The notes: generated by a model not told the origin, from the letters alone. Shown: positions 1 through 11,878, numbered from the stretch's first letter. The stretch is 64,000 nt of DNA from Prochlorococcus sp. AG-347-O22 (GCA_003278845.1 QCCX01000002.1:124001-188000); one strand, 5' to 3'. Made by a program: numbers and translations.

Positions 1-704
1 TTTTGAAGGTATTAGTTACGAGGCTTCAACTAGCTGGATACCAAGTTTATTCAGCTACTAACGGCGAAGAAGCTCTTGAATCTTTCCATAGGGATTCCCC
101 TGACTTAATAGTTCTTGATGTTATGCTTCCAAAAATGGATGGATTTGCTGTTTGTAGAAGAATTAGAGCTGAGTCAGTTGTACCAATAATATTTTTAACT
201 GCTCTAGAAGCCATTTCAGAGAGAGTTGCTGGTTTGGATTTAGGAGCTGATGATTACTTATCTAAACCATTTAGCCCAAAAGAGTTAGAGGCCAGAATAG
301 CTACAATTTTGAGAAGAATGGGGCCAACTGTATCTGTTACTGAAACCAAAGAAGTGCCTTCAGGAAAAGGAGTTATGAAATTTGGAAGTTTAGTTGTTGA
401 TACTAATCGCAGACAAGTTTCTCGAGCTGGAGATAGAATTAGCCTAACTTATACTGAATTTAGTCTCCTAGAGTTATTATTCGATGAACCTGGTAAGGTT
501 GTTCCTCGAGCAGAAATTTTGGAACAGCTGTGGGGCTATCCTCCTCGTAGAGCTGCAGATTTACGAGTCGTAGATGTATACGTAGCAAGACTAAGAGGTA
601 AATTGGAACCAGATCCAAGAAATCCAGAATTAATATTAACTGTTAGAGGGATTGGTTACGCATCCCAGAGAGTTGGCGAAACAGCAACATCTTTGGCAAG
701 TTGA
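1..704 (+). CDS. OmpR/PhoB-family response regulator, RpaB-like (5' end outside window)
   Basis: This is a two-component transcription factor: an N-terminal receiver domain followed by a C-terminal winged-helix DNA-binding domain. The phospho-acceptor aspartate lies in VLDVMLPKMDG, the conserved lysine in LSKPFSPKELEARI, and the effector domain ends in LTVRGIGYASQR. Overall wording closely follows RpaB, the cyanobacterial regulator of photosystem and high-light genes; another paralogue of this family cannot be excluded. The reading frame is open to the left edge. The TTG at position 3 is an internal leucine, because the receiver normally begins about 15-20 residues earlier with an acidic DD pair that is missing here. 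lysS follows on the same strand after a 50-base gap. Confidence 0.9.
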   Translation, partial: LKVLVTRLQLAGYQVYSATNGEEALESFHRDSPDLIVLDVMLPKMDGFAVCRRIRAESVVPIIFLTALEAISERVAGLDLGADDYLSKPFSPKELEARIATILRRMGPTVSVTETKEVPSGKGVMKFGSLVVDTNRRQVSRAGDRISLTYTEFSLLELLFDEPGKVVPRAEILEQLWGYPPRRAADLRVVDVYVARLRGKLEPDPRNPELILTVRGIGYASQRVGETATSLAS

Positions 705-754
705 GCAATAGTCTGATAATTTTATTAAATAAAACAAATATATTTAAATAAATT

Positions 755-2293
755 TTGTCTGAAATAAAAGAAGCGCGCTTACAAAAAGCTAGTTCACTCG
801 TTAATAAAGGATTTGCTTCTTACGCTCAGAGCTTTAAGGTTTCACATACTACCAGTTTTCTTATTCAAAAATTTGATTATCTAGAAAATGGTCAAGAGGA
901 AGACTTCAGTGTTTCTATTGCTGGTAGAGTTCTGGCAAAAAGGGTAATGGGCAAAATTGCCTTTTTCACAATAAGCGATCAAGAAGGTCAGATTCAGCTT
1001 TATCTAGATAAAAGGATTATTAATTTCGATTTAGAAAAACAAAAATTACTTTCTTTTGAAGATCTCAAGGAAATAGTAGATATTGGTGATTGGATAGGCG
1101 TCTATGGAACTATTAAAAAAACTAATAAAGGTGAGCTTTCAATTAAAGTAGAAAAATGGGAAATGCTATCCAAATCATTACAACCTCTCCCAGATAAATG
1201 GCATGGATTGACTGATATTGAAAAAAGATATAGACAGCGTTATTTAGATTTAATAGTAAATCCTCACTCCAAAAATGTATTTAAAACCAGAGCGAAATGT
1301 ATAAGTTTTATAAGAAAATGGCTTGATAATAGAAATTTTTTAGAGATAGAGACTCCAATTCTGCAATCTGAAGCTGGTGGTGCTGAAGCAAGACCATTCA
1401 TAACTCATCACAATACATTAGATATTCCTTTGTATTTAAGAATAGCTACAGAATTACATTTAAAGAGAATGGTTGTTGGAGGTTTTGAGAAAGTATATGA
1501 ATTGGGAAGAATCTTCCGTAATGAGGGGATAAGTACAAGACATAATCCAGAATTCACCTCAGTTGAAATTTACGAAGCTTATTCCGATTATGTAGATATG
1601 ATGAATTTAACTGAAGAATTGATTAAAGATATCGTAGCTGATGCATGTGGGTCTTTAATTATAAATTATCAAAATAAAGAAATTGATTTTTCTAAGCCTT
1701 GGTCAAGAATTTCCATGAAAGCTATTGTCAAAAAATATACAGGGATTGATTTTGATTCTTTCAGTGGAGATTTTCTAGCAGCAAAACAAGCCGTTAAAAA
1801 TATCAATGTTGATTGTTCTAATAAAGTAAATACTATGGGAAGACTTTTAAATGAGGTCTTCGAGCAAAAAGTAGAATCAAAACTTATAGAACCCACTTTT
1901 GTTATTGATTATCCTGTTGAAATTTCCCCTTTAGCTAGGCCTCATCACGATAATAAAGAAATAGTTCAGAGATTTGAATTATTCATTGTTGGTCGAGAAC
2001 TGGCAAATGCGTTTAGTGAGTTGATAGATCCAGTGGATCAAAGAGAAAGAATGCAATTACAGCAATCTCTTAGAGATGAAGGAGATCTTGAGGCTCACTG
2101 TATAGATGAAGATTTTTTAAATGCTTTAGAGATTGGCATGCCGCCTACGGGAGGATTAGGTATAGGCATTGATAGGCTAATTATGTTAATTACTGATAGC
2201 GCATCAATTAGAGATGTAATCCCCTTCCCATTGTTAAAACCAGAAAATACTTCCAAAAAAAGTGAAAAATTACCCTCGAATGAAGTAAAGTAG
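755..2293 (+). CDS. lysS: Lysyl-tRNA synthetase, class II
   Basis: Charges tRNA-Lys in the cytoplasm. An N-terminal OB-fold anticodon-binding domain (about residues 50-150) precedes a class II catalytic core. Motif 2 is visible as [15 protein letters not shown] near residue 252 and motif 3 as GLGIGIDRL near residue 470. At 512 residues the length is normal. The start is a TTG codon; the resulting [12 protein letters not shown] start is the usual N-terminus of cyanobacterial LysS, and no in-frame ATG lies nearby. The short charged C-terminal tail after the catalytic domain looks non-conserved. Confidence 0.97.
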   Translation: MSEIKEARLQKASSLVNKGFASYAQSFKVSHTTSFLIQKFDYLENGQEEDFSVSIAGRVLAKRVMGKIAFFTISDQEGQIQLYLDKRIINFDLEKQKLLSFEDLKEIVDIGDWIGVYGTIKKTNKGELSIKVEKWEMLSKSLQPLPDKWHGLTDIEKRYRQRYLDLIVNPHSKNVFKTRAKCISFIRKWLDNRNFLEIETPILQSEAGGAEARPFITHHNTLDIPLYLRIATELHLKRMVVGGFEKVYELGRIFRNEGISTRHNPEFTSVEIYEAYSDYVDMMNLTEELIKDIVADACGSLIINYQNKEIDFSKPWSRISMKAIVKKYTGIDFDSFSGDFLAAKQAVKNINVDCSNKVNTMGRLLNEVFEQKVESKLIEPTFVIDYPVEISPLARPHHDNKEIVQRFELFIVGRELANAFSELIDPVDQRERMQLQQSLRDEGDLEAHCIDEDFLNALEIGMPPTGGLGIGIDRLIMLITDSASIRDVIPFPLLKPENTSKKSEKLPSNEVK

Positions 2294-2323
2294 ATAAATT
2301 GATCCAATACGAAATTTTTTTAA

Positions 2324-2569
2324 ATGAGTGGTGAACGTGTTGGTTTCCGTTTCAAACACGCGGATGCAGTAGTAAAAAGAAATCCTCAAGGCCGTTCAAG
2401 AAGAGGATGGGTTATTGAACCAGTAGAGCAAACTACAAGTAGAGGGACAAAAATGCCTGCATACAAAATTCGCTGGAGAGATAGTGAGCGGCCAGAAACT
2501 GTATTGCAGCATATGCTAATTGCAGATCCAGATCCTTCCCCACCTCCAAGTTCAGTAAGTTTAAATTGA
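2324..2569 (+). CDS. Conserved cyanobacterial hypothetical protein, 81 residues
   Basis: Small basic protein with no recognisable catalytic motif, no signal peptide and no membrane segment. It begins MSGERVGFRFKHADAVVKR and carries a WVIEPVEQTTSRG and YKIRWRD core that looks like a small beta-rich (SH3-like) fold; that fold assignment is inference. The C-terminus is proline-rich (DPDPSPPPSS). It follows lysS by 30 bases on the same strand and faces smpB convergently. Clean ATG start. Function unknown. Confidence 0.8.
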   Translation: MSGERVGFRFKHADAVVKRNPQGRSRRGWVIEPVEQTTSRGTKMPAYKIRWRDSERPETVLQHMLIADPDPSPPPSSVSLN

Positions 2570-2595
2570 TATTTTCAATAATTCTGCCTAATCTT

Positions 2596-3090
2596 TTATC
2601 TTTTTAGTGCAGAGTTGATTTCTTTTTTTATGCTTTTTTGTTTTTCATCTTGTCGTTTGTCATGTAATTTTTTCCCTTTACCAACTCCAATAGTTAGTTT
2701 TATCCATGAGCCTTTTAAATAAAGAGATAATGGAACAATAGTCATTCCTTTTTTTTCAGTATTAGATTTCATTTTTATTATTTCTTTTTTATGAAGCAGC
2801 AACTTTCTATTTCTTAGTGGATCATGATTAAAGAAAGACCCCACATTTTTATGTGGTGAAATGTGAACATTTAATAATAAGATCTCACCATCTCTAAATG
2901 AACAGTATCCGTCTCTTAAATTTGCTTTTCCGTTTCTAATGGACTTTACTTCAGTCCCTAAAAGCTCAATTCCAGCTTCGATTGTTTCAGATATTGCATA
3001 TTGAAATTTTGCATATCTATTATCAGCTAGAAGTTTAAAATTATTTGCTTTATTAGTATTTTTTTTTACTTTATTTGAATTTTTTGCCAT
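2596..3090 (-). CDS. smpB: SsrA-binding protein SmpB
   Basis: Binds tmRNA and brings it to stalled ribosomes for trans-translation. Family signatures are visible: [20 protein letters not shown] near residues 31-50, [19 protein letters not shown], and the basic tail beginning GKKLHDKRQ that inserts into the decoding site. The 164-residue length is typical; a lysine/asparagine-rich N-terminal extension precedes the core. It is divergent from ruvB with 52 bases between the starts, so both promoters must lie in that short gap. Confidence 0.97.
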   Translation of the reverse strand: MAKNSNKVKKNTNKANNFKLLADNRYAKFQYAISETIEAGIELLGTEVKSIRNGKANLRDGYCSFRDGEILLLNVHISPHKNVGSFFNHDPLRNRKLLLHKKEIIKMKSNTEKKGMTIVPLSLYLKGSWIKLTIGVGKGKKLHDKRQDEKQKSIKKEINSALKR

Positions 3091-3142
3091 TTTAGTTGTA
3101 AATAATCTTTCTACTCAGAACAATTGCAATTAACCTTTCATT

Positions 3143-4201
3143 ATGGCAATAATTTCTTCCAATGTAGGCGATAATGACTTTTCTTTTCGTAAAAAAGAAC
3201 TTAGGCTAGTTGATTCAAAAAACATTCCAGAAGAAAAGAGGAATAATAATTTGAACTTAGCCAGGCCTCTTAATTTAAAAGAATTTATTGGCCAAGAACA
3301 ACTGAAATCTTCTTTAAGAATAGCTATAGATGCTTCAATTATGAGAAAAGAACCTTTGGAGCATACTCTTTTATATGGACAGCCTGGTCTAGGTAAGACT
3401 ACTCTTGCTTTTTTGGTAGCCCACGAATTGAATACGAAATGTAGGATTGCGACTGCACCAGCAATTGAAAGACCAAGAGATATTGTAGGTTTACTTCTTG
3501 GATTAAAAGAAGGTGAAGTTTTATTTATCGATGAGATACATCGCTTAAATAGGTTAACTGAAGAGTTGTTATATTCTGCAATGGAGGATTTTAGACTTGA
3601 CTTAACTATGGGAGCTAATAGAGGAGCCCGTTGCAGAACGATTAATCTTCCTAGGTTTACTCTGATTGGCGCGACAACTAAATTAGCCTCAATAAGTGCG
3701 CCTCTAAGAGATAGATTTGGGATATCTCAGAAAATTGAATTCTATACATGTGATGAATTAAAACAAATTATTGTTAATTTCTCCCGATTAATAAACCTCA
3801 ATTTAGAAGATGAAGCATCTTATGATTTGGCAAAGATATCTCGAGGGACTCCAAGAATTGCTTTAAGATTATTAAGACGAGTTAGAGATTATGCTCAAGT
3901 TGTTATGAAAACTAATACTATCTCAGTGAATTTAATAAAAAAAGCTTTAAATTCTTACCAAATAGACGAAAAAGGATTGGATTCTTTAGATAGACACTAT
4001 TTATCTTTTCTTAACCAAAATAATAATATACCAATTGGCCTTGATTCAATTGCATCTGGGTTGGGCGATGATTCTTCAATGTTAGAATTTGTAGTTGAGC
4101 CATATTTAATTAAAATTGGTTTTCTCACGAGAACTCCTCGAGGAAGATTGCTTACTGCTTTAGGGAAAAAGTACATTGATTCAAAAGATGATAACTTTTA
4201 A
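3143..4201 (+). CDS. ruvB: Holliday junction branch-migration helicase RuvB
   Basis: AAA+ motor that with RuvA drives branch migration of Holliday junctions. Walker [11 protein letters not shown] lies near residue 79, Walker B LFIDEIHR near 127, and the sensor/arginine-finger segment [19 protein letters not shown] follows; the C-terminal winged helix ends in [14 protein letters not shown]. At 352 residues it is slightly longer than the usual core because of a poorly conserved N-terminal extension. ATG start. The 3' end overlaps the start of the next gene. Confidence 0.97.
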   Translation: MAIISSNVGDNDFSFRKKELRLVDSKNIPEEKRNNNLNLARPLNLKEFIGQEQLKSSLRIAIDASIMRKEPLEHTLLYGQPGLGKTTLAFLVAHELNTKCRIATAPAIERPRDIVGLLLGLKEGEVLFIDEIHRLNRLTEELLYSAMEDFRLDLTMGANRGARCRTINLPRFTLIGATTKLASISAPLRDRFGISQKIEFYTCDELKQIIVNFSRLINLNLEDEASYDLAKISRGTPRIALRLLRRVRDYAQVVMKTNTISVNLIKKALNSYQIDEKGLDSLDRHYLSFLNQNNNIPIGLDSIASGLGDDSSMLEFVVEPYLIKIGFLTRTPRGRLLTALGKKYIDSKDDNF

Positions 4202-4976
4202 AAAAGTTAAGGTTTGTTTTTTATTAATTTATATTTTTTTCAATATTTTTTATATTGCACCATGCTATTCATTATCTTTGAGAGAGAATTTGTTTAAAAA
4301 TGCGTTAGATCTTAGTTCAGGCGGAAAATTTAATCTCGCTTTACAAGAATGGAATCAATATCTCGATTCTTATCCTGATGATGCTGCAGGTTTTAGCAAT
4401 AGAGGAAATGTAAGACTTGTTGTAGGAGACGTTAAGGGATCAATAGATGACCAAAATAAGGCAATAAGTTTGAATCCTAGTGAAATAGATCCTTACATTA
4501 ACAGGGGGATAGCTGAGGAAGCATTGGGTTTATGGTCGCAAGCGAAAAAGGATTATATGTTCGTTATTTCCCTAGATAGTAAAAATTTCTCCGCATTATA
4601 TAATTTAGCTAACGTCGAAGGATCTACATCCCATTGGGATAAAGCAAGAGATTTATTTTCAAAAGCTGCTTTATATAATCCAGGATTTGCCATGGCTAGG
4701 TCAAGTTTGGCGTTAGCAGATTTCCAGTTGGGAAATATTGATGAAGCTGAAAAAGAATTAATAAAGTTAATTAGACGTTATCCAACTTTTGCAGATGCTA
4801 GGGCAGCTTTAACAGCTTTGAATTGGTCTAATGGTGAAGCTGGTAAAGCAGAAAGTAATTGGATAGCGGTAACTGAATTAGATCCTAGATATAGTGATGA
4901 AGAATGGTTAAAAAAAATAAGAAGATGGCCTCCACAACCAATTAAAGATTTAATGAATTTTATCGATTTAAAATAA
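4188..4976 (+). CDS. TPR-repeat protein, exported or membrane-anchored
   Basis: After a basic N-terminus comes a strongly hydrophobic stretch ([20 protein letters not shown]), which acts as a signal peptide or N-terminal anchor; a cysteine is present, but a proper lipobox is not clear. The rest is a chain of tetratricopeptide repeats (for example [24 protein letters not shown], shown here only as its first part, and later [19 protein letters not shown]), which are protein-interaction scaffolds. I chose the ATG at 4188 over an upstream TTG at 4176. The gene overlaps ruvB by 14 bases and precedes the amidohydrolase by 3 bases, so the three are probably co-transcribed. The partner protein is unknown. 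Confidence 0.85.
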   Translation: MITFKKVKVCFLLIYIFFNIFYIAPCYSLSLRENLFKNALDLSSGGKFNLALQEWNQYLDSYPDDAAGFSNRGNVRLVVGDVKGSIDDQNKAISLNPSEIDPYINRGIAEEALGLWSQAKKDYMFVISLDSKNFSALYNLANVEGSTSHWDKARDLFSKAALYNPGFAMARSSLALADFQLGNIDEAEKELIKLIRRYPTFADARAALTALNWSNGEAGKAESNWIAVTELDPRYSDEEWLKKIRRWPPQPIKDLMNFIDLK

Positions 4977-4979
4977 GTA

Positions 4980-6164
4980 ATGAATAGAGATCAGTTACAT
5001 AAAAAAATTGATTCGTTTAATGATGAACTAATTAGCTTAAGAAGACATATTCATGAACATCCAGAATTAAGTGGACTTGAAAATCAAACAGCGATCTTGA
5101 TCAGTGGTTTTTTAAAAGATATTGGTTGGAATGTTAGAGAATCTATTGGTAGGACTGGAGTTGTAGCTGATTTTGGGCCTTTAGATAAGGGCATTATAGG
5201 TTTAAGAGTAGATATGGATGCTTTGCCAATATTTGAGGAAACCAAATTAAGCTTTTCTTCAAAAGTAGATGGTGTTATGCATGCCTGTGGTCACGATTTA
5301 CATATATCCATTGGATTGGGGGTGGCAAAAATTATTAAGGATTTAGAACTAAATTTTGGGACTCGGATAATTTTTCAACCCGCTGAAGAAATTGCGAGCG
5401 GAGCTAGATGGATGATTAAGGATGGTGCAACTAATGGTTTAACCCATATTTTGGGAGTTCATGTCTACCCAGATTTATCAGTAGGGACTATTGGCATTAA
5501 AGAGGGCAGTTTAACTGCAGCTGCTGGAGAACTTAAGGTAGAGATTAGAGGAAAATCAGGGCATGGTGCTCGACCTCATGAAGGAGTTGATGCTATTTGG
5601 GCGGCCTCAAAAGTTATCTCGGGAATTCAAGAATCAATAACAAGGAAGTTAGACCCTCTAGATCCAGTAGTAATAACTTTTGGGAAAATAAATGGTGGTA
5701 ATGCATTCAATGTTCTCGCAGAAAAAGTTAATTTAATTGGTACTGTTAGATGCACTAATCGTAAAGTATTTACGAATATTGGTAATTGGCTCTATGAAAA
5801 TATCACTTCTTTAGCTAATAGTTGTGGAGCTGAAGCAAAAGTAATATTTAGAGATATCACTCCGGCAGTTAATAATAATCCTGCAATTAATAGAGTCCTC
5901 AGAGATTCGGGAATTAAGGTTTTGGGTCGAGAAAATGTAATCGAATTACAAAAACCATCATTAGGAGCTGAGGATTTCGCTGAATTCTTAAATGAAATTC
6001 CAGGAGCTATGTTTAGGCTTGGGGTTTCTAGCTCCAATGGATGTGCTCCTCTTCATAGTTCTAAATTTGATCCGGATGAAAGAGCTATTGCTGTTGGAAT
6101 TAAAGTGATAACAGAATCCATAGTAAAATTAAACAATGAAAAAATTAATAATATTGGCAAATGA
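4980..6164 (+). CDS. M20D-family amidohydrolase (N-acyl-amino-acid / hippurate hydrolase type)
   Basis: Zinc-dependent amide hydrolase of the IAA-amino-acid/hippurate hydrolase group. Metal ligands are visible: MHACGHDLH near residue 99, the catalytic glutamate pair in QPAEEIASGA, HVYPDLSVG, and the late LGAEDFAEF segment. A dimerisation domain (about residues 180-290, starting at the GKSGHGARPHEGVDA segment) splits the catalytic domain as usual. Length 394 is standard. The exact substrate cannot be told from sequence. It follows the TPR gene directly and overlaps the next small membrane gene by 4 bases (ATGA). Confidence 0.92.
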   Translation: MNRDQLHKKIDSFNDELISLRRHIHEHPELSGLENQTAILISGFLKDIGWNVRESIGRTGVVADFGPLDKGIIGLRVDMDALPIFEETKLSFSSKVDGVMHACGHDLHISIGLGVAKIIKDLELNFGTRIIFQPAEEIASGARWMIKDGATNGLTHILGVHVYPDLSVGTIGIKEGSLTAAAGELKVEIRGKSGHGARPHEGVDAIWAASKVISGIQESITRKLDPLDPVVITFGKINGGNAFNVLAEKVNLIGTVRCTNRKVFTNIGNWLYENITSLANSCGAEAKVIFRDITPAVNNNPAINRVLRDSGIKVLGRENVIELQKPSLGAEDFAEFLNEIPGAMFRLGVSSSNGCAPLHSSKFDPDERAIAVGIKVITESIVKLNNEKINNIGK

Positions 6165-6376
6165 AAATTAATAAAAGATTTATTTTATCTTTTGTAGCTC
6201 CTTTCATGATTTTTATATCTGCCATCGGATTAATATTTAGGGATAATCCCAAGAAGATTTTTTATTTACCTATTGGCTTAATGGGGATTGTAATTATTTT
6301 GGAGAGGGGTATGAGCAGACAATTGGATAGAAAAAATATTTTAAAAAAGATAAAGTCTTATCAAAAAAATAAATAA
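6161..6376 (+). CDS. Small two-helix membrane protein (cyanobacterial, possibly DUF3188)
   Basis: A 71-residue protein with two hydrophobic segments, about residues 8-26 and 34-47, separated by a short polar turn (RDNPKKIF), and a basic C-terminal tail rich in lysine. It resembles small cyanobacterial DUF3188-type proteins, but that is memory, not a search. The start ATG overlaps the stop of the amidohydrolase (ATGA), which suggests translational coupling. Function unknown. Confidence 0.75.
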   Translation: MKINKRFILSFVAPFMIFISAIGLIFRDNPKKIFYLPIGLMGIVIILERGMSRQLDRKNILKKIKSYQKNK

Positions 6377-6446
6377 AACAATTTTATTTATTTTCACGCA
6401 ATATGAGATGACTTATTTTTAGAAAAGAGCTATTAATAAGATAAAT

Positions 6447-6524
6447 ACTAGGGGTGCTAAGAAATTTAACTTAGCTGAGATCATACCCTTTGAACCTGAA
6501 TCATTAATTTCGATGCAGGGAAGT
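6447..6524 (+). promoter_or_regulatory. TPP riboswitch (THI element) upstream of thiC
   Basis: The thi-box core is easily read: GGGGTGC at 6451, CTGAGA at 6475, ACCCTTTGAACCTGA at 6485 and the terminal GATGCAGGGAAGT ending at 6524. ACT (6447-6449) pairs with AGT (6522-6524) to close P1. It binds thiamine pyrophosphate and represses thiC. The 49 bases between the aptamer and the thiC ATG have no strong GC-rich terminator, so translational control seems likelier (inference). Confidence 0.93.
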
Positions 6525-6573
6525 TGAGATTTGATCAAACTTTAGTAATAACACTTTTAAAAATTAAGAAATT

Positions 6574-7944
6574 ATGAGAAGTTCTTGGATTAAGCCTCGC
6601 CTTGGGAAAGAAAATGTAACTCAGATGAACTTTGCGAGAAATGGATATATCACTGAAGAAATGGATTTTGTTGCTAAAAAAGAGAATCTTCCTTCTTCTT
6701 TAATAATGGAAGAAGTGGCAAGAGGAAGATTAATTATTCCAGCTAATATTAATCATTTGAATCTTGAGCCAATGTCTATAGGTATTGCTTCTAGGTGCAA
6801 AGTTAATGCCAATATTGGTGCTTCCCCTAATGCAAGTGATATCAATGAAGAAGTAGAAAAGCTCAAACTTGCGGTTAAATATGGTGCTGATACGGTTATG
6901 GATCTTTCTACGGGAGGAGTAAATTTAGATGAAGTCCGACAAGCAATTATTCAAGAATCTCCTGTTCCCATAGGAACTGTTCCTGTTTATCAAGCTTTAG
7001 AAAGTGTTCATGGTTCAATAGATAGACTAACAGAAGACGATTTCCTTCATATTATTGAAAAGCATTGTCAGCAGGGCGTAGATTATCAAACTATTCATGC
7101 TGGTCTATTAATAGAGCATTTGCCAAAAGTTAAAGGAAGAATTACTGGAATTGTCAGTAGAGGTGGAGGTATTTTAGCCCAATGGATGTTACATCATTTT
7201 AAACAAAATCCTCTCTATACAAGGTTTGATGATATCTGTGAGATTTTCAAGAAATATGATTGTACTTTTTCTCTAGGAGATTCACTAAGGCCTGGATGTT
7301 TGCATGATGCTTCTGATGATGCTCAGCTAGCTGAATTAAAGACCTTAGGCGAGCTTACTAGAAGAGCATGGGAACATAATGTTCAAGTCATGGTTGAAGG
7401 TCCTGGTCATGTACCTATGGATCAAATTGAGTTTAATGTAAGGAAGCAAATGGAAGAATGTTCAGAAGCCCCATTTTATGTGCTTGGTCCATTAGTGACA
7501 GATATATCCCCTGGTTATGATCATATATCAAGTGCTATTGGGGCGGCGATGGCAGGATGGTATGGGACTTCTATGTTATGTTATGTAACGCCAAAAGAAC
7601 ATCTAGGTTTACCAAATGCAGAAGATGTGAGAGAAGGCTTAATTGCTTATAAAATAGCTGCTCACGCTGCTGATATAGCAAGACATAGAGCTGGAGCTCG
7701 TGATCGAGATGATGAACTCAGTCATGCAAGGTATAACTTTGATTGGAATAAACAATTCGAACTTTCATTAGATCCGGAAAGGGCAAAGCAGTACCATGAT
7801 GAAACACTGCCTGAAGAAATCTTTAAAAAGGCAGAGTTTTGTTCAATGTGTGGACCTAAACATTGTCCAATGAATTCAAAGATTTCTGATGAATCTCTTG
7901 ATCAGTTAAAAGATAAGCTTGAAGAATGCAATACTTCAGTTTAG
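6574..7944 (+). CDS. thiC: Phosphomethylpyrimidine synthase ThiC
   Basis: Radical-SAM enzyme that converts aminoimidazole ribotide to hydroxymethylpyrimidine phosphate, the pyrimidine half of thiamine. The cluster-binding [11 protein letters not shown] lies near residue 422 at the C-terminus, as in the family; other signatures include [24 protein letters not shown] and [11 protein letters not shown]. At 456 residues it is the short cyanobacterial form. It is preceded by a TPP riboswitch, so the product of the pathway shuts it off. It faces transketolase convergently with only 14 bases between stops. Confidence 0.98.
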   Translation: MRSSWIKPRLGKENVTQMNFARNGYITEEMDFVAKKENLPSSLIMEEVARGRLIIPANINHLNLEPMSIGIASRCKVNANIGASPNASDINEEVEKLKLAVKYGADTVMDLSTGGVNLDEVRQAIIQESPVPIGTVPVYQALESVHGSIDRLTEDDFLHIIEKHCQQGVDYQTIHAGLLIEHLPKVKGRITGIVSRGGGILAQWMLHHFKQNPLYTRFDDICEIFKKYDCTFSLGDSLRPGCLHDASDDAQLAELKTLGELTRRAWEHNVQVMVEGPGHVPMDQIEFNVRKQMEECSEAPFYVLGPLVTDISPGYDHISSAIGAAMAGWYGTSMLCYVTPKEHLGLPNAEDVREGLIAYKIAAHAADIARHRAGARDRDDELSHARYNFDWNKQFELSLDPERAKQYHDETLPEEIFKKAEFCSMCGPKHCPMNSKISDESLDQLKDKLEECNTSV

Positions 7945-7958
7945 TTATCAATTAGTAG

Positions 7959-9965
7959 TTATAGAATTTCTCTCGTCTTATTAACTACGTTTTCGACTGT
8001 AAATCCAAAATTTTTCATACATTCTCCACCTGGTGCTGATGCACCAAATCTGTCCATAGTAATACAAATTCCATCAAAACCTGTATATTTATGCCAACCA
8101 AATGAATGGGCAGCTTCTACTACAACTCTTTTTTTCACACTACTAGGTAAAACACTTTCTTTATAAGATTCTTCTTGCTCTTCAAAAAGTTCTACACAAG
8201 GCATAGAAACAACTCTAATTTTTTTACCTAAGCTTGAAATTTCCTTACTTGCTTCAATGCAAAGATTCAGTTCGCTTCCAGTACCAATAAATATTAGATC
8301 TGGTGTTCCTTCACAATCGGAAACTACATATCCCCCTAGAGCAACTTTGTCGATCGAAGTATTTTTTTGATTTGGCATACCTTGTCTACTTAAACAAAGG
8401 GCAGAAGGTCTTTTTCGATTTTGAATGGCAAGCTTATAAGCTCCGCTCGTCTCGTTGCCATCTCCAGGTCTGAAAACTAGCATGTTAGGCATGGCCCGTA
8501 GAGAAGGGATAGTTTCAATGGGTTGATGTGTTGGACCATCTTCTCCTACACCAATTGAATCGTGAGTTAAGACATAGATTACTCCTAATTCGCTAAGTGC
8601 TGAAAGTCTCATTGATCCCCTCATATAATCGGCGAAAACAAGGAAGGTTCCACCATAAGGGATAAGCCCACTATTGTGATAGGCAATACCATTAAGTACA
8701 GCTGCCATTGCATGTTCTCGTACACCAAAATGTAAATATCTTTTTTCAGGACTATGTGGCTGGAATGATCCAGTTTCTCCTTTTATATCTGTGTAATTTG
8801 AGTGAGTTAAATCTGCTGATCCGCCAATTAATTCAGGTAGGTTGGGTCCTAGAGCACCCAAACATATCTGTGAATGCTTTCGGGTGGCTAAACCTTTATC
8901 ATCAGGCGAATAAGAGGGGAGATCTGCGTCCCAATTCTCAGGTAATTGACCCTCTAACATTCTTTTTAACTCGGCTCCTTCAGAGGGATATTTTTTTTGA
9001 TATTCTTCAAATTTAGAATTCCAATCTTTCTCTAAATTTTCACCTTTGTTTATTGATTTTCTAAAATGCGAATATACTTCATCGGGTATTTCAAATGGAG
9101 GATATTCCCAATTTAGAAACTCTCTAGTTAATGCAGCTTCTTCTTCTCCAACAGCTGCTCCATGAATCCCAGCAGTATCTGATTTATTGGGAGAACCATA
9201 ACCTATGGTTGTAGAAATTTTTATAATTGAAGGCTTGTCTGTAATTAATTTTGCTTTTTCGATAGCTTCAGTGATTCCTTTAACATCATGATTCCCATCT
9301 TCAACATGTTGTACATGCCAACCATAAGCTTCGTATCTTTTTAAGACATCTTCAGTGAAAGAGACGTCTGTTCGCCCATCAATTGTTATTTGATTGTCGT
9401 CATAGAGTGCAATTAATTTTCCAAGCTTAAGATGACCAGCTAATGAGCAAGCTTCTGATGCAATACCCTCTTGATTACAGCCATCACCCATTATTACGTA
9501 GGTATAGTGATCAACGATATTGCAATCAGGCTTATTAAATTTAGCTGCTAAGTGTGTTTCGGCTATTGCTAAACCAACTGCATTTGAGATTCCGGCTCCA
9601 AGAGGACCAGCTGTAACTTCAACACCTTCAGTTTCGAATGTTTCTGGATGTCCAGGAGTTTTTGATCCCCATTGCCTAAATTCTTTAATATCCTCTATGG
9701 AAACTGATTTATATCCTGTCAAATGAAGCAAGGAATATAACAGCATACAGCCATGACCAGCTGATAATACAAAACGGTCTCTATTGAACCATTTTGGGTT
9801 ATTAGGGTTGTGATTAAGTATGTTTTGCCATAATGCATAACCCATAGGAGCACATCCCATTGGCAATCCAGGATGTCCACTATTAGATTTATTTACTGCA
9901 TCTACAGCAAGCATTCTTATACTATTTACACAAAGTGATTCTAATGAAACAGATGCAGCGACCAT
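7959..9965 (-). CDS. tktA: Transketolase
   Basis: Thiamine-diphosphate enzyme of the Calvin cycle and pentose phosphate pathway, moving two-carbon units between sugar phosphates. [10 protein letters not shown] near residue 28 and the ThDP/Mg motif GDGCNQEG at about 160-167 are present, followed by [10 protein letters not shown], the catalytic [13 protein letters not shown] and [14 protein letters not shown]. Length 668 is typical. It is downstream of acpP-fabF on the same strand with a 43-base gap. Its cofactor is made by the neighbouring ThiC pathway, though the two genes are convergent rather than co-transcribed. Confidence 0.98.
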   Translation of the reverse strand: MVAASVSLESLCVNSIRMLAVDAVNKSNSGHPGLPMGCAPMGYALWQNILNHNPNNPKWFNRDRFVLSAGHGCMLLYSLLHLTGYKSVSIEDIKEFRQWGSKTPGHPETFETEGVEVTAGPLGAGISNAVGLAIAETHLAAKFNKPDCNIVDHYTYVIMGDGCNQEGIASEACSLAGHLKLGKLIALYDDNQITIDGRTDVSFTEDVLKRYEAYGWHVQHVEDGNHDVKGITEAIEKAKLITDKPSIIKISTTIGYGSPNKSDTAGIHGAAVGEEEAALTREFLNWEYPPFEIPDEVYSHFRKSINKGENLEKDWNSKFEEYQKKYPSEGAELKRMLEGQLPENWDADLPSYSPDDKGLATRKHSQICLGALGPNLPELIGGSADLTHSNYTDIKGETGSFQPHSPEKRYLHFGVREHAMAAVLNGIAYHNSGLIPYGGTFLVFADYMRGSMRLSALSELGVIYVLTHDSIGVGEDGPTHQPIETIPSLRAMPNMLVFRPGDGNETSGAYKLAIQNRKRPSALCLSRQGMPNQKNTSIDKVALGGYVVSDCEGTPDLIFIGTGSELNLCIEASKEISSLGKKIRVVSMPCVELFEEQEESYKESVLPSSVKKRVVVEAAHSFGWHKYTGFDGICITMDRFGASAPGGECMKNFGFTVENVVNKTREIL

Positions 9966-10008
9966 TGTTTTAAAATAAGTTAAGTTGGAAATACAGAATT
10001 GGTTGTCT

Positions 10009-11253
10009 TCAATTCATTTTGCTAAAAGCAAGGCAAACATTGTGACCACCAAAGCCGAAAGAATTAGAAAGAGCAACTCCTACTTGAGCTTCTCTTGCAT
10101 TATTTGGTACATAATCAAGATCACATTCAGGATCTCGATTGACGTAGTTAATTGTAGGAGGGATAAAATTATGTGTCAAAGAAAGTATACAAGCAACAGC
10201 TTCTATACCTCCTGAGCCTCCTAGGAGATGACCTGTCATCGACTTAGTAGAGCTTACAGGAATGAGGTAAGATCTGTCTTTAAAAATAGATTTAATTGCA
10301 GAAGTTTCATTTTTATCATTAGCTGATGTACTTGTTCCATGAGCATTTATGTAATCAACTTTTTCAAGGCTAAGACAGGCGTCTTCAATTGCTAAATTGA
10401 TAGCTTCGGCCCCTCCAATACCGCCTGGAGATGGAGCAGTTATATGATGAGCATCACATGTTGTTCCATATCCAACTATTTCTGCATAAATTCTTGCATT
10501 CCTTTTTTGTGCATTTTCTAAAGTTTCTAAAACAAGAATTCCAGATCCCTCTCCAATAACAAATCCATCTCTTTCTGCATCAAAAGGTCTGCTAGCAGTT
10601 TGAGGACTTTCATTTCTGGAAGAAAGAGCTTTGGCACTGGCAAAACCAGCTACCCCGAGAGGCGTAATACTTGCTTCTGCTCCCCCACAAATCATTGCAT
10701 CTGCTTTTCCAAGTTGGAGTAATCTAAAAGAATCACCAATTGCATTTGAACCGGCAGCGCAAGCTGTGGAAACAGAGGAACTTGGTCCTTTTGCACCTAA
10801 AGCGATTGCAGCCAAACCAGTGGCCATGTTTGGGATCATCATTGGGACTGTAAATGGACTTACTCTTTTAGGCCCTTTATGACTCAATATTTGAGCTTGA
10901 CTTTCCATAGTTAGTAAGCCTCCAACACCAGAACCAATAATCACTCCAATTCTTGATGCATTAGCTTCAGTAATTTCAAGTCCAGAATCATTAAAGGCTT
11001 GCTTTGCAGCAATAACTCCAAATTGGGAAAAACGATCCCATCTTTTAGATTCTTTAGCTTCAATAAAATTTTCAGATTGAAGATTTTTTACTTCTGCAGC
11101 AAATTTGCAAGGATGTTGTTCAGGATCAAAGAGAGTAATATCTGAAACCCCATTAGTACCTGTTTGAAGACCGACTAAATATTCATCAATGTTATTACCT
11201 ATTGGAGTTACTGCTCCGATACCAGTAATAACTACTCGATGGAAATTTGGCAT
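10009..11253 (-). CDS. fabF: 3-oxoacyl-ACP synthase II (KAS II)
   Basis: Elongating condensing enzyme of type II fatty acid synthesis. The nucleophile is Cys165 in [10 protein letters not shown], and the two catalytic histidines are seen in [12 protein letters not shown] and [12 protein letters not shown]. The glycine-rich C-terminal [10 protein letters not shown] loop is intact. Length 414 is normal. It lies 6 bases downstream of acpP, its acyl-carrier substrate, in the common acpP-fabF operon arrangement. Confidence 0.98.
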   Translation of the reverse strand: MPNFHRVVITGIGAVTPIGNNIDEYLVGLQTGTNGVSDITLFDPEQHPCKFAAEVKNLQSENFIEAKESKRWDRFSQFGVIAAKQAFNDSGLEITEANASRIGVIIGSGVGGLLTMESQAQILSHKGPKRVSPFTVPMMIPNMATGLAAIALGAKGPSSSVSTACAAGSNAIGDSFRLLQLGKADAMICGGAEASITPLGVAGFASAKALSSRNESPQTASRPFDAERDGFVIGEGSGILVLETLENAQKRNARIYAEIVGYGTTCDAHHITAPSPGGIGGAEAINLAIEDACLSLEKVDYINAHGTSTSANDKNETSAIKSIFKDRSYLIPVSSTKSMTGHLLGGSGGIEAVACILSLTHNFIPPTINYVNRDPECDLDYVPNNAREAQVGVALSNSFGFGGHNVCLAFSKMN

Positions 11254-11259
11254 TCTATA

Positions 11260-11499
11260 CTAACCTTTTTTTTCTTCGATGAATTTTACTGCATCGCCAA
11301 CAGTAGCTATTCCTTCAGCTGCTTCATCAGGAATTTCAATATCAAATGCTTCTTCAAGAGCCATTACTAATTCGACAGTATCTAGAGAATCTGCACCTAA
11401 ATCATTTTGAAAATTTGAATCTGATTTAACTTCTCCTGCTTCAACGCTTAATTGTTCTGAAACAATAGAACAGACTTTTTCGAGAATTTCTTGTGACAT
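11260..11499 (-). CDS. acpP: Acyl carrier protein
   Basis: Small acidic four-helix carrier of fatty-acid intermediates. The phosphopantetheine attachment serine is Ser38 in [13 protein letters not shown]. Length 79 and composition are typical. First gene of an acpP-fabF(-tktA) minus-strand run, divergent from psaC, with 133 bases shared as the regulatory region. Confidence 0.98.
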   Translation of the reverse strand: MSQEILEKVCSIVSEQLSVEAGEVKSDSNFQNDLGADSLDTVELVMALEEAFDIEIPDEAAEGIATVGDAVKFIEEKKG

Positions 11500-11590
11500 A
11501 GTTTATGGAAATTACTAATTATCTATATGATTTTATGCCCTAGAGTTAACAAGAGTGAAGCATATCTTAATTTTTTTAATTTCTTTGTAA

Positions 11591-11878
<288 letters not shown>

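Noticed and set aside
8708..9016. 102-codon frame antisense to transketolase
   Set aside because: It is fully within a strongly conserved gene on the other strand and has no family signal.
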